A model generated the notes under the pieces. It did not search any database and was not told the DNA's origin. It saw only the letters and a list, made by a program, of their open reading frames with translations. Position numbers and translations under genes: made by a program. Below are positions 42,572 to 52,368 of a stretch of 64,000 nt of DNA, in pieces. Origin of the DNA: Engelhardtia mirabilis (GTDB lineage: Bacteria; Planctomycetota; UBA1135; GCA-002686595); assembly GCF_007748095.1 (NCBI RefSeq), contig NZ_CP036287.1, positions 6,448,001-6,512,000 of the forward strand. Direction: 5' to 3'. Numbering within the stretch: the stretch's first letter is position 1; each line of letters begins with the position of its first letter.

Positions 42572-44941
42572 CTATCGAGGCTCGATCGGAACCACGACTC
42601 GCTCCCCTGTGCTCGATTCGACGGAGACATCCATCGCACCCTTCAACGTGAGCACGCGAGCGGACATAGCGCCGACGGGCAAGGCGCCCAGGGAGACGCT
42701 TTCTCCGCCGCGCGCCGTCACCTGGATGAGGTTCAGCACCTCGATGCGGCCCAGGTTCGACGTTGTCTGAATCGTCACGAGGTCGCCGAGCTGCTCGCTG
42801 AGCTCGAAGACCACCTCCGCCACGCGGACGGCGATGCCGCTGTCCGCGCGTCCGAGCGCCAGGGGAACGAAACCGTACGAACCGAATCGGCCGACCAGGA
42901 CGTTGGGAGGCACGGGCCCTCGCCCGCCCAAGCGGACGCGACCGGCGTGGTCGACGGCGAGAACCCTGCCTGCCGGGTTGAACGAGACCCGCTCCGGATC
43001 GATCGACCAGATCGGCTGGACGACCAGTTCGGCGGGATCGATCCCCTCGACGTCGAGCACGAGCTCCCGCATCGGGCCACCCATCGGGGGGAGCAGATCG
43101 ATCGTCAACGAGGCGTCCTCACCTTCCGACAGGGAGAGCCACCAGGGATGCTCGCCCCAATAGCTCCGAGCCGACAGCGACCCCGCCTCGTCCACGTGGC
43201 CGAGGAAGTACTGCCCCGCGGGCACGAGGGGGAACACGAGGTCGTCACCCGAGACCTGCAGCGGGCAGGGCCCCGAGGTCTCACCGACCAGCACCAGCTC
43301 GGTCGCGAGTCTCCGTCCAGCGCGAACGGTGACCCGCGCCGTCCGATCCAGGTGCGCCGTGACCTCGCCCGGGGCCCGCTCGACGTCGTCCGGTCGCACC
43401 AGGGCGAGCGCCGCGCTAGCGACACCGAGTCCGCGAGCGCTGGGCGTGCCGGCCCACAGCTCGAAGGGCATCTGCTCGAGCGGCACCGCCGCGTCGCCGT
43501 GGGAATCGAGCCTGACCCGCCCGAGGATCTCCGCGCCCCCGGGCGTGCGGAGCTCGAGTTCGAGGCCCGCGAGCGGGTCTCCCTTCCGGACGAAGGTCAC
43601 TTGCTCGACCGGCAGGCGCGCGAGCGCCACCGTCACGTCATTGCCCTGGCGGAGCTGCTCGGCGAGGTCGTCGTCCACGGCTCGCGCGAAACCGGGGGCC
43701 TCCACGGTCAGGCGAAGGTCGGTCTCGCCGACGAGGACGGGCCCGAAGTCGTCCGCGGCGATCCGACCGCGGCGGCTCTCGATCCATTCGAAGTCGAACC
43801 ACTGATCGGGCACCTTGCCGCCGAAGCGCTCCAACGAGCCGATCCGTGCCCGGAAGTGGTCGAGCTCTCGGGCGTCTTCGCCGTCGACGCAACGGATCGT
43901 GGGCGAGTGGACCCGGGACAGCCCGAGCACGGTGGGCCGCTCGACCCGCAGCTCGACCGACGCGGTCTTCTGGGCTCGCTTCAACTCGACTTCGGCTCCC
44001 GCTTCCGCGCTGAACCTCCAACCGGGCGACTGGACCAGGGCGACTTCCGCCGGGCCGGGCGGGAGCACGAATCGCCCGCTCTTCGACTTCGATCCTTCGA
44101 GCACCAGACGCAGCGGCACGTGCAGATGCTGCGTCCGCAGGTCGAGCTGAATCGGGAGCTCACTCGTCCCGTCCTCAACGCCGAACGCCTCGAAGCTGAG
44201 GCTGGCCGCCGGAGCGAGCTCTAGCTCTGCGTCGCCGCCTGGCCCGATCAAGACCCACCCGCTGGATCGATCCGGCGCGGTCGCCCTCGCGAAGGCCTCC
44301 CCCGTCCACGGAATCCGGAAGGCCCCGTCCGCGTCCGAGACCGCACTGACGACTTCGCGACAGTTCGGCCAACGGGTCAGGACTCACACGTCCGCGCCCG
44401 CGACCGGACGTCCGGCGTCGTCGACGGCTCGCCCACTTCGGTGCTCCTCGGGCGCGAGGAGGATCGTCCCCAGATCGATCCGAGCTTCGCCCCCCGCCAC
44501 CTCGCCATCGAACGCCGCGTAGCCGGGTGCGCTCACGGTGACTCGACCGCCCGCGTCGACGACAGTCAGTTCGAAATCTCCCGTGCCACGATCCGCGAGC
44601 ACCGCACGGCGGCCACCAGGCCCCGTGACCTCGATCAAGGCCGTCAGGCCATCCCCGGTGATCGAGTCCACGACGCGGCCGCGCAGCTCGACGACGGTAC
44701 CGGAGACCGATGGCTCTCCGCCGGCTCGACCGCGAGCTTCCGGTGCAGCGATGGGCTCGAGCGTCCGCGTCTCCGCCTGCCCTGGCGAGCGCTCCACGTC
44801 CTGCTCGAGCCCCGCTTCCCCCGTGGTGTCACCGTCGCCGTAGCCCAGGAAATCCGTCGCCTGCGCGCGCATCCAGATCCCGAGCGCCGCGAACAGCAGC
44901 GAGCCGGCGAGGATCGACAGCAGGATGTGCGAAGACTTCAT
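42572..44941 (-). pseudogene. Large membrane-anchored carboxypeptidase-regulatory-like protein split by an in-frame TGA
   Basis: One reading frame of 790 codons is interrupted by a single TGA at 44384-44386. Before it: MKSSHILLSILAGSLLFAAL (membrane anchor), a charged linker, then carboxypeptidase-regulatory-like units (LRGRVVDSITGDGLTALIEV) up to DDAGRPVAGADV. After it the same frame goes on as VLTRWPNCREVVSAVSDADG and AFRIPWTGEAF, which completes the interrupted regulatory-like unit, and continues for about 600 residues of beta-rich sequence to VVVPIEPR. The perfect continuation shows it was one gene. A CGA-to-TGA change, a sequencing error or readthrough could explain it. If translation stops, a 185-residue anchored fragment is made. 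No enzymatic motif is present. Confidence 0.75.
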
Positions 44942-45038
44942 GGCGCTTGGGTCGAGTTGGTCAGTGGGGACGCCGCTGGCGACTGCCGCTGGTCGGGATC
45001 GATGACGCGGCCCCGGCCGGGGCCCCCAAGCATGCCAT

Positions 45039-46175
45039 CTAGACCCACCCACCCGCGAACGGCCGACGCAGGATCTTGCGAGCCATGCCCGTCAGGCCGA
45101 GCCCGGCCAGTTGCTCGCGGTGGATCCAGGCCAGGTCGCCGCCGACGGGGAGGGCGCCGCCGGGGGTCCACAGCTCGCCGCGGCGCACGCGGGCCTTGAT
45201 GCGGTGGACGGTGATGCCGTGGCTGAGCTTGCCGAGCTCCTCGTGGGGCTGCAGGCCCGCGTGGGCGTACTCGGTCGGCCACAGACGCCCCGCGTCCGAG
45301 GCCAGCTCGCGCGTGGGCAGCTCCCACAGGCCGGCCATGCGGCCCTCGTCGGGGCGGCGTTGCAGGAGCACGCGGTCGTCGTCGCGCACCAGGAGCACTT
45401 CCAGCTCCACCTCGACGCTCGGCGGCCGGACCTTGGGGCGCGGCAGCTCGCGCTCGAGCCCTTGCAGGCGCGCCTGGCAGAAGGACGACACGGGGCACAA
45501 CAGACAGCGCGGCTCGCGGGGCGAGCACAGCACAGCACCCAGCTCCATCAACCCCTGGTTCCAGGAACCCGGCCCCCAGGGGCCGATGCCGTCGATCGGC
45601 ACCAACATCCCGGCCAGGTCCCACAGGGCCTTCTCCATCAGGCGCGAACCGAGCGGCGCGTCGAGGGCGAACAGGCGCGCGAAGACCCGCGCCACGTTGC
45701 CGTCGACCAGCGGCTCCGGAAGGTCGAAGGCGATCGAGAGCACCGCGCCGGCGGTGTAGCGGCCGATGCCCGGCAGGGCCAGGACCTCGTGGCGGTGCGT
45801 CGGGAAGCGACCGCCGTACTCGCGCAGGATGACCTGGGCCGCGGCCTTCAGGCTGCGCGCGCGGCGGTAGTAGCCCAGGCCCGACCAGGCCGCCAGCAGC
45901 TCGTCGTCGTCCGCCGCGGCCAGGTCGGCGACGGTCGGGAAGCGCTCCAGGAACGCCGTCCAGTAGGACTCGACCGTGGCCACCTGGGTCTGCTGCAACA
46001 TCGCCTCGCTGATCCAGATCGCATAGGGATCGTGGGTCCGGCGCCAGGGCAGGTCGCGGGCCTCGGCGTCGTACCAGGTGAGCAGCGCCAGGCGCAGGGC
46101 CTCCACCCGCTCGGTGGCCAAGAGGTCCGGGGTCGCCTGCTCTCGGATCGGGGATTGGGCCGGTTCGGCGGTCAT
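45039..46175 (-). CDS. mutY: A/G-specific adenine DNA glycosylase
   Basis: Base-excision repair enzyme of 378 residues that removes adenine paired with 8-oxoguanine. The catalytic Glu lies in WISEAMLQQTQVATV, the helix-hairpin-helix in LPGIGRYTAGAVLSIAF, and the catalytic Asp in PLVDGNVARVF. The 4Fe-4S ligands are CSPREPRCLLCPVSSFC (spacing 6-2-5). The C-terminal NUDIX-like domain that recognises 8-oxoguanine is present (VLLQRRPDEGRMAGLWELP). The start at 46175 was chosen because homologous sequence begins soon after; the frame open upstream is not conserved. No operon partner. Confidence 0.95.
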   Translation of the reverse strand: MTAEPAQSPIREQATPDLLATERVEALRLALLTWYDAEARDLPWRRTHDPYAIWISEAMLQQTQVATVESYWTAFLERFPTVADLAAADDDELLAAWSGLGYYRRARSLKAAAQVILREYGGRFPTHRHEVLALPGIGRYTAGAVLSIAFDLPEPLVDGNVARVFARLFALDAPLGSRLMEKALWDLAGMLVPIDGIGPWGPGSWNQGLMELGAVLCSPREPRCLLCPVSSFCQARLQGLERELPRPKVRPPSVEVELEVLLVRDDDRVLLQRRPDEGRMAGLWELPTRELASDAGRLWPTEYAHAGLQPHEELGKLSHGITVHRIKARVRRGELWTPGGALPVGGDLAWIHREQLAGLGLTGMARKILRRPFAGGWV

Positions 46176-46393
46176 GGGGAGGGTGGGGCAGGCCCCCGAC
46201 GCAAGGGTCCTGTGAGGACCGCACGGATCGGCCGGGGCGCGGTAGGGTAACGCCCCCGAGCGCCGACCCGAGCCGTCCGTGCGCCCCCCGCGTCTACCGG
46301 CCCCGCGGGGGGCCGCGGTCCGTGAAAGTGCCCCCCGCACCGGCCCATCGGCCCGGCTCAACCAAGCCATTTCAGATCACGGAGTTATCCAAA

Positions 46394-47014
46394 GTGCACA
46401 CCACCGCTACCGCCGCCTCCATCGCCGCCGCCCTCGCGCTCGGCTTCGCCGCCGGCAACTACGAGCCGACCCCGTCCAAAGCTCCCACGGGCCAGGAGCC
46501 GTCGATGGACGAGATGATGGCCGCCTGGGAAGAAGCCGGAACCCCCGGCGACCACCACCGCCTGCTCGACCCCTTCGTCGGCACCTACACGGCCAAGGCC
46601 AAGTTCTGGATGGCGCCGGGCCAGCCGCCGACCGAGTCCGCCGGGAAGATGGTCACCGAGTGGATCCTCGACGGGCACCAGCTCAAGCAGACCTACCACG
46701 GCGACATGATGGGCGAGGAGTTCGAGGGCCTCAGCCTGTGGGGCTACGACAACGCGGCCAAGACCTACCGCGGCGTCTGGGTCGACTCGATGTCGACCGG
46801 CATGTCGATCTCCGCCGGCTACGTGAGCGACGACGGCAAGGTCTTCACGATGTTCGCCTCCGACACCGATCCGATGACCGGTGAGGAGATGCAGAGCGAG
46901 GACCGCATCGAGGTGATCGACAACAACACCCAGAAGTTCACGCGCTGGGGAATCATGGGCGACGAGCGCATGAAGATGATGGAGATCGTCTACACCCGCA
47001 CCCAGGCCAAGTGA
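46394..47014 (+). CDS. Exported DUF1579 protein
   Basis: Protein of about 206 residues. GTG 46394 is preferred because GGAG lies nine bases upstream and a signal-like hydrophobic N-terminus follows (TAASIAAALALGFAAG). The domain is DUF1579: HHRLLDPFVGTYTAKAKFWM, then TEWILDGHQLKQTYHGDMM, GLSLWGYDNAAKTYRGVWVD and IEVIDNNTQKFTRWGIMGDE. The family forms a small beta-barrel-like fold with no known reaction. A strong hairpin terminator follows at 47049. Confidence 0.8.
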   Translation: MHTTATAASIAAALALGFAAGNYEPTPSKAPTGQEPSMDEMMAAWEEAGTPGDHHRLLDPFVGTYTAKAKFWMAPGQPPTESAGKMVTEWILDGHQLKQTYHGDMMGEEFEGLSLWGYDNAAKTYRGVWVDSMSTGMSISAGYVSDDGKVFTMFASDTDPMTGEEMQSEDRIEVIDNNTQKFTRWGIMGDERMKMMEIVYTRTQAK

Positions 47015-47048
47015 GCCGGGTCGCGCGCGAGCGCGATTCGGATCAGCA

Positions 47049-47087
47049 CACGGGCCCCGTGGGACGTTCAGTCCCGCGGGGCCCGTG
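47049..47087 (+). terminator. Hairpin terminator after the DUF1579 gene
   Basis: CACGGGCCCCGTGGGAC (47049-47065) pairs with GTCCCGCGGGGCCCGTG (47071-47087) around GTTCA, with one G-T pair. It starts 34 bases after the stop codon. It has no clear U-run, so it could also serve the opposite direction. Confidence 0.8.
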
Positions 47088-47244
47088 GTCATTGCAGACG
47101 CACTACGGTTGAATGCGCGCAGCCGTTGAACCTGCGCCGTCATCGATGCACCGCGGCGTCGCGGGCCCGTGCTGTGCGATCCGCAGCGACGGCGCCACAG
47201 GCGCATGGCGACCGGCGAGCATCGCCGAGCTTCGAGACCCGCCC

Positions 47245-48306
47245 CTACTGCGCGTCCTCGACCGCGCCCGCCAACTCTTCAACGTCCCAACTCAACTCGC
47301 CCGCGAGGCTGCCGCCTGCGTGTCGGTCGAGGCCGTCGAGGACCAGCATCAGGAGCGCCGCGGTGCCGACCACCGTGGGGTGCAGTCCGTCGCCCTGGAG
47401 GAACTCCTCCACGTCCTCGCCCTCGAAGGTCTGGCCGCGCAGGGTCAGGTCGCGGCCCGCGCGCAGGTCGGCGAGGAACTCGGCCATGGGCACGATCACC
47501 ACGTGCTCACGCTCCGCCGCCCACTGGGCCAGGCGGCCGTTGGCCCAGGCCACGGTCTCGTCCTTGGCGCGCAAACTCGGAGCGACCATCCACTCCGCGA
47601 CCTCCGGCCCCATGGTCGGAACGGTGCCCAGGACGAGATCGCCGAACTCACCGTCGAGGGAGTTCAAGAGCCACTCGAAGGCGTCGCGCCGATCGCGGTC
47701 GCCGCGGTAGGGGCCGTGCACGAACCAGAAGGGCAGGTCCACCGCGAGGGTCGCTGTCGGACCGAAGGCGGCCGCGGCCGCGATGGCCTCGCCACCCCGA
47801 TCGAGGGGTGAGCTGAACAGCATCAGGTCGGAGGCGTCCAGGAGCGCGGCGGGCGGGGTGACCAGGGCCAGCTCGAGGAAGTCCGCCATGCTCGCGGCGC
47901 GGCCGAGCTCGGCGTTCAGGTTGAAGCCTCCGGTGGCGCTGGCGCCGAGCAGGGCGATGCGCTCGAGAGTCGCTGGAGCGACCGGCGCGGCGCCGCTGCC
48001 AGCCCCGCTCTCGACGACGGGCGCGTCCGCGATGGCAGGCACTGTCGCGGCAGGCACGTTCGCGGCGGGCACGCTCGCGGCAGGCACGTTCGCGGCGGGC
48101 ACGCTCGCGGCCGGAGCAGCATCGGTGTTCGCCGTCTCGCCCGGGCCCGTCGCGGCCGGACTGGCCACCTCGATCGGACCCGGGACCCGGGTCGGCCCCG
48201 CGTCACCCTTCTGGGTCGCCGACGGCGCCGCGCAGGCCCCCGACACGAGGGCCAAGAACAGCGCGAGGGCCAGCGGCCGCCGACCAGAGTCCTGTCGTCG
48301 ATTCAT
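47245..48306 (-). CDS. SGNH/GDSL hydrolase-like lipoprotein with pentapeptide repeats
   Basis: Protein of 353 residues. The N-terminal signal (RPLALALFLALVSGAC) ends in a weak lipobox, with Cys at 25. Next comes a Pro/Ala-rich linker with a pentapeptide repeat (PAASV/PAANV, about 65-90). The SGNH-like domain then begins at RIALLGASATGGFNLNAELG, where Ser of GAS would be the nucleophile, and ends with GDGLHPTVVG, where Asp and His would complete the triad. It is probably an envelope-located esterase or acyl hydrolase. ATG 48306 was chosen at the signal peptide. Confidence 0.72.
   Translation of the reverse strand: MNRRQDSGRRPLALALFLALVSGACAAPSATQKGDAGPTRVPGPIEVASPAATGPGETANTDAAPAASVPAANVPAASVPAANVPAATVPAIADAPVVESGAGSGAAPVAPATLERIALLGASATGGFNLNAELGRAASMADFLELALVTPPAALLDASDLMLFSSPLDRGGEAIAAAAAFGPTATLAVDLPFWFVHGPYRGDRDRRDAFEWLLNSLDGEFGDLVLGTVPTMGPEVAEWMVAPSLRAKDETVAWANGRLAQWAAEREHVVIVPMAEFLADLRAGRDLTLRGQTFEGEDVEEFLQGDGLHPTVVGTAALLMLVLDGLDRHAGGSLAGELSWDVEELAGAVEDAQ
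48036..48112. repeat. 15-bp tandem repeat in the SGNH lipoprotein gene
   Basis: Five 15-base units alternating between GCAGGCACGTTCGCG and GCGGGCACGCTCGCG, coding on the minus strand for PAANV and PAASV. The alternation suggests expansion by 30-base steps. Confidence 0.85.
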
Positions 48307-48438
48307 GGTCCGGATCCTCGTCCTCGCTGATCGCACGCCGACCGAGCCGAGACCGGGCAGCTCGGCCGGGCTAGTCGGGGGACGCGCGAGGGCCCCACGC
48401 TAACCTGCGGGGCCGCGACCGCGTAAGCCAGCTCCCCG

Positions 48439-51075
48439 ATGCGCTACCTGCTGCCCGTTCTCCTTCTCGCCCTGGTCTTCGCGGCCTTCTCGGCCTCCCT
48501 GGGCGGGGAGTTCGTCTACGACGACCGGTCCGCGATCCAAGCCAACCCGCTGATCCGCGACCTGGGGAACCTGCCGCAGTTCTTCAGCGGCGGCTACTGG
48601 GACTTCCTGCGACCGGAGGAGTCCGCGCGCATCGCCCAGTGGCGGCCCCTGACGGCCACGACCCTGGCCCTGGGCTACGCCCTCGGTGACGGCTCGCCCC
48701 ACGGCTTCCGACTGACGTCGATCCTCGTGCACCTCGCGGCGACCCTGGCGGCGTTCGCCCTGGGGCGCCGCGTTGGGCTGGGAGCGCTCGGCGCGACCCT
48801 GGCGGCGGCCGTCTACGGGCTGCACCCGGTGCAGGTCGAGGCGGTGGCCTGGTCGAGCTCGATCGCCGATCCCTTGCTGGGTCTGTTCGGCCTGGTCTCG
48901 ATCGAGCGCTGGATCGCCTGGCGCCAGCGGGGCTCTCGGGGACTGCCCCTGGGGTTCCTCACGGCCACGGCCCTGGCGCTCTTGTCGAAGGAGGTCGGTC
49001 TGGTGCTGTTGCTGGTGCCGTTCCTCGTCGATCGCGTGCTGCGCCCGACGGCCGCGGCGCAGGGCAGTGCGCCGCAGGCGAACCGACGGGGGCCACTGGT
49101 CGCCGTGGCCGCCCTGGCAGCCCTCTACTTGGGCGCGCGAATCGCCGTCTTCGGCCAGCTCACGGGCGGCCTCGGTCGCGTCAACGGCATCACCGAGCTG
49201 CCCCTGGCCCGGCGCATCAGCCTGCGCTTCGATGTCATCGGCGACGCCCTCGCGACCCTCGTCGCGCCCTTCGACCTGCGCGTGTTCCACACGGTCGATC
49301 CCCTCGGCGGCGGACTGTCCGACGGACGGGTGATCGCTGGCCTCGCGGCCGTCGGCGCGATCGCGGTCGGGCTGTGGGTCCTCGCTCGACGCCGCTCGCG
49401 CCTGGCGCTGTTCGGCGGTCTCTTGACCTTGCTGCCGCTGCTGCCGATCGTCGCGCGCCCGGGCGCCCTGGGTCGCTTCCCCCTGTCCGACCGCTACCTG
49501 GTCCTCTCGACCGCCGGGCTCGGGTTGCTGCTCGCCGCCCTCGTTCAGGGACTCGCGAGCCGGCCGGCGCGGCGCAACCTGGCCCAGGGAGCCTTGGTCG
49601 TCTACGCGCTGCTCCTGGGCTTGGTCAGCTTCCGGCGCGTCCCGGTCTGGCACGACGACGAGACCCTGTTCACCACGGCGGCCGAGGAGAGCCCGGAGAG
49701 CCCCTTGCCCCACTGGTCCCTGGGTCGCGTGCTGCTCGAGCGCTTCCAACAGGAGCCCGCCCTGGACTTGGCCGAGAGCGCCCTCTCGCGCTTCGAGCGG
49801 GCGCTCGACATCGCCGAGGACTTCCGCCAGGACCGCGCCCACGCGATGGTCAGCTCAAACGACGTGCTGCAGTCGAACATCGGCCTGGGTTGGAGCTACC
49901 TGCTGGTCGCGCCCTTCGATGGCTACGGCGACTACGAGTCGCCCCAGCGCATCTTCGAGTTGCAGCTCGACGCCAGGCCCGACAGTCGCGAGGCCTGGGT
50001 CGGGCTGGGAGCGACTTTGAAGGCCCAGAAGCGCTTCGAGGAGGCGATCGACGCCTTCGGGCACGCGATCCAGATCGATCGGCGCTTCGCCGAGGCGCAC
50101 TTCGACCTGGGGCAGGTCTACATGGAGATCGAGCGCTTCGGCTTGGCGCGCGCCAGCTTCGAGCGAGTGCTGGAGCTGCGCAGCGGCGTGCTCGACGACT
50201 ACCTGTGGGCGGCGCGCGCGGCCATCGAGGAGCGCCAGCTCTCCCTGGCCGAGGGCTACCTGGCCACCGCCGATCGACTCGCTCCCGGCGATCCCCAGGC
50301 GCCGACCCTGCAGTCGACGATCGCCTTCCGCCGCCGCGACTACCCGGCCGCCCTGGACGCGGCCGACGAGGCCCTGCGCCGCGACGGCGAGCACGCCTGG
50401 GCCCACAGCGAGCGGGCCAAGGCCCTGCTGCAGCTCGGCCAGGACGACGACGCCCTGCTGGCCTTCCGGCGCGCCTGCGACTTCGGCCCGGAGCAGTTCG
50501 AGCCCCACTACAACGTGGCCGCGATCCTGATCGGGCGCGGGGCGACGGAAGCCGCCCTGCCGTACCTGCGTCGCGCCTACGAGCTGTGTCCCGACTCGGG
50601 CCTGCGCGGCAACCTGCGCGGCGACCTCTCGCGCGCCTTCGCGCAGGACCGGGCCGGACTGATCGAGCTGGCGCGCCTCGACGGTGCCCGCGGCGACATC
50701 GATTCCGGCCTCTACTGGGCCCAGGGCGCGCTCAACCTCGATCCCGACGACGTCGACGCCCTGCGTCTGGCCGCGGAGCTGCTGCGCCGCGACGGTCGAC
50801 CGGCCGACGCCGCGCAGCTCCTGTTCCGAGCCGTCGAGGTGCGCCCGGGCGCGTTCCCGATCGTGCGCGAGCTCGGGCTGGCCCTGGTCGAAGCCGGCGA
50901 CGGCAATGCTGCGCGCCCCTGGTTGCAGGAGGCGCTGGAGCTGCTCGACGAGGCCCTACCCGGCGACAGCGAAGCCGCCGTCAAGTCGCGCGAGCTGATG
51001 CGCGGCCAACTCGAGCACAGCCTGGAGGCGATCCCCCTCGGCCCCACGCCCGCGCCCTCGAACGACGGCGAGTGA
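48439..51075 (+). CDS. TMTC-like membrane protein with C-terminal TPR domain
   Basis: Protein of 878 residues. The N-terminal half has about ten hydrophobic segments and the pattern LGGEFVYDDRSAIQANPLIR, then QWRPLTATTLALGYAL, and YGLHPVQVEAVAWSSSIADP, as in the TMTC/GT-C-like family of putative O-mannosyltransferases. From about 420 to the end there are tetratricopeptide repeats (AWVGLGATLKAQKRFEEAID, AFGHAIQIDRRFAEAHFDLG, YNVAAILIGRGATEAALPYL). The TPR half would bind substrate proteins outside the membrane. Direct proof of transferase activity is lacking. Confidence 0.82.
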   Translation: MRYLLPVLLLALVFAAFSASLGGEFVYDDRSAIQANPLIRDLGNLPQFFSGGYWDFLRPEESARIAQWRPLTATTLALGYALGDGSPHGFRLTSILVHLAATLAAFALGRRVGLGALGATLAAAVYGLHPVQVEAVAWSSSIADPLLGLFGLVSIERWIAWRQRGSRGLPLGFLTATALALLSKEVGLVLLLVPFLVDRVLRPTAAAQGSAPQANRRGPLVAVAALAALYLGARIAVFGQLTGGLGRVNGITELPLARRISLRFDVIGDALATLVAPFDLRVFHTVDPLGGGLSDGRVIAGLAAVGAIAVGLWVLARRRSRLALFGGLLTLLPLLPIVARPGALGRFPLSDRYLVLSTAGLGLLLAALVQGLASRPARRNLAQGALVVYALLLGLVSFRRVPVWHDDETLFTTAAEESPESPLPHWSLGRVLLERFQQEPALDLAESALSRFERALDIAEDFRQDRAHAMVSSNDVLQSNIGLGWSYLLVAPFDGYGDYESPQRIFELQLDARPDSREAWVGLGATLKAQKRFEEAIDAFGHAIQIDRRFAEAHFDLGQVYMEIERFGLARASFERVLELRSGVLDDYLWAARAAIEERQLSLAEGYLATADRLAPGDPQAPTLQSTIAFRRRDYPAALDAADEALRRDGEHAWAHSERAKALLQLGQDDDALLAFRRACDFGPEQFEPHYNVAAILIGRGATEAALPYLRRAYELCPDSGLRGNLRGDLSRAFAQDRAGLIELARLDGARGDIDSGLYWAQGALNLDPDDVDALRLAAELLRRDGRPADAAQLLFRAVEVRPGAFPIVRELGLALVEAGDGNAARPWLQEALELLDEALPGDSEAAVKSRELMRGQLEHSLEAIPLGPTPAPSNDGE

Positions 51076-51135
51076 GCCCGGACCTGTGGTCGGCGCATGG
51101 CGCAGCAGGCACGCCCTGCCTATCGTCGCGCCAAC

Positions 51136-52314
51136 ATGAGTGATTCAGCTGCAACGGCCGGGCGTTGGCACCGGCCGATGGTGCCGCGCAAGCCCGACGA
51201 GCTCCACCGGGCGGCCACGCCGCTCGAGCTGCTCTACGACCTGTGCTTCGTGGTCGCCATCGCCCAGGCAGCGCAGTCCCTGCACCACGCGCTCGCGCAC
51301 GGCGAGGGTTGGCACGCGCTGGTGCCGTTCGGCATGGTGTTCTTCGCCATCTGGTGGGCCTGGATGGGCTTCACCTGGTTCGCGTCGGCCTACGACACCG
51401 ACGACGTGCCCTACCGGCTGAAGGTCCTGCTGCAGATGTTCGGGCTGCTGGTGCTGGCCGCCGGTGTACCGCGGGCCTTCGAGCACCAGGACTTCCGCTT
51501 CATGGTCGTGGGCTACGCCATCATGCGCGTCGGCCTGGTGGCCCAGTGGCTGCGGGCGGCGCGGTCCGATCGGGGGCGGCGCAGCACGGCCCTGCGCTAC
51601 GCGACTGGGATCAGCGTGCTGCAGGTGGCATGGATCGGCATGCTGGCTCTGCCCGCGCAGTGGCAGGCGACGGTGTGGCTGCTCTTGGTTCCCGCGGAGC
51701 TGGGCGTGCCGGTCTGGGCCGAGCGCGCGGGCGCCACCAGTTGGCACCCCCACCACATCACCGAGCGCTACGGCCTGATGACGATCATCGTCATCGGCGA
51801 GTCCGTGCTCGCCGCCACCGTCGCGATCCAAACCGCGCTCGACGCGGGCGCCTTCTCGGCCGCCCTGGTGGCCGTGATCCTCAGCGCCCCGGTGATTCTC
51901 TTCGCTATGTGGTGGCTGTACTTCCAGCGGCCCGCGGTGGCCGCCGAGCGCACGAACTGGAAGGCCATCGCCTGGGGCTATGGCCACTACTTCGTCTTCG
52001 CAGCCGCCGCGGCCACCGGCACCGGACTCGCTGTCGTCGTCGACCACGCCGCGCACAGCGCCCACATCAGCTCACTCGCGGCCAGCCTGACCCTGGCGAT
52101 CCCCGTCGCCCTCTACGTCATCAGCCTCGCGCTCAACCACATGCGCTGCGGCGATGGGGGGTGGAGGCACTTCCTGATCGCGCTCCTCTGCTTGGGGACC
52201 GCGTGGTTGCCGCTCGGCCCGGTCTGGATCGCAGCCGCGCTCGCCCTACTCACCGCCATCGAAGTCGTGGACGAGAACCGGCGTGCGATCCAGCAGGACG
52301 GCGCGGCCGCGTAG
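51136..52314 (+). CDS. ltrA: Low-temperature requirement protein A family membrane protein
   Basis: Membrane protein of 392 residues from ATG 51136, preferred over an upstream ATG because the family N-terminus begins shortly after. Motifs of the LtrA family: TPLELLYDLCFVVAIAQAAQ near the start and ITERYGLMTIIVIGESVLA (about 210-230), plus about ten hydrophobic helices. The family was named from a cold-sensitive Listeria mutant; the molecular role is unknown. It follows the TPR gene by 60 bases. Confidence 0.88.
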   Translation: MSDSAATAGRWHRPMVPRKPDELHRAATPLELLYDLCFVVAIAQAAQSLHHALAHGEGWHALVPFGMVFFAIWWAWMGFTWFASAYDTDDVPYRLKVLLQMFGLLVLAAGVPRAFEHQDFRFMVVGYAIMRVGLVAQWLRAARSDRGRRSTALRYATGISVLQVAWIGMLALPAQWQATVWLLLVPAELGVPVWAERAGATSWHPHHITERYGLMTIIVIGESVLAATVAIQTALDAGAFSAALVAVILSAPVILFAMWWLYFQRPAVAAERTNWKAIAWGYGHYFVFAAAAATGTGLAVVVDHAAHSAHISSLAASLTLAIPVALYVISLALNHMRCGDGGWRHFLIALLCLGTAWLPLGPVWIAAALALLTAIEVVDENRRAIQQDGAAA

Positions 52315-52368
52315 GTACCGACCAAGCGCACGAAACCAGCGGTCGGGTGCTCACGCACTCGCCGCCCC

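Noticed and set aside
22172..44386. TGA read as a sense codon (recoding or selenocysteine) to explain two in-frame TGAs
   Set aside because: Many intact genes in the window end in TGA at the expected position, and neither site matches a selenoprotein family or has a visible recoding hairpin. Isolated mutation or sequencing error is simpler.
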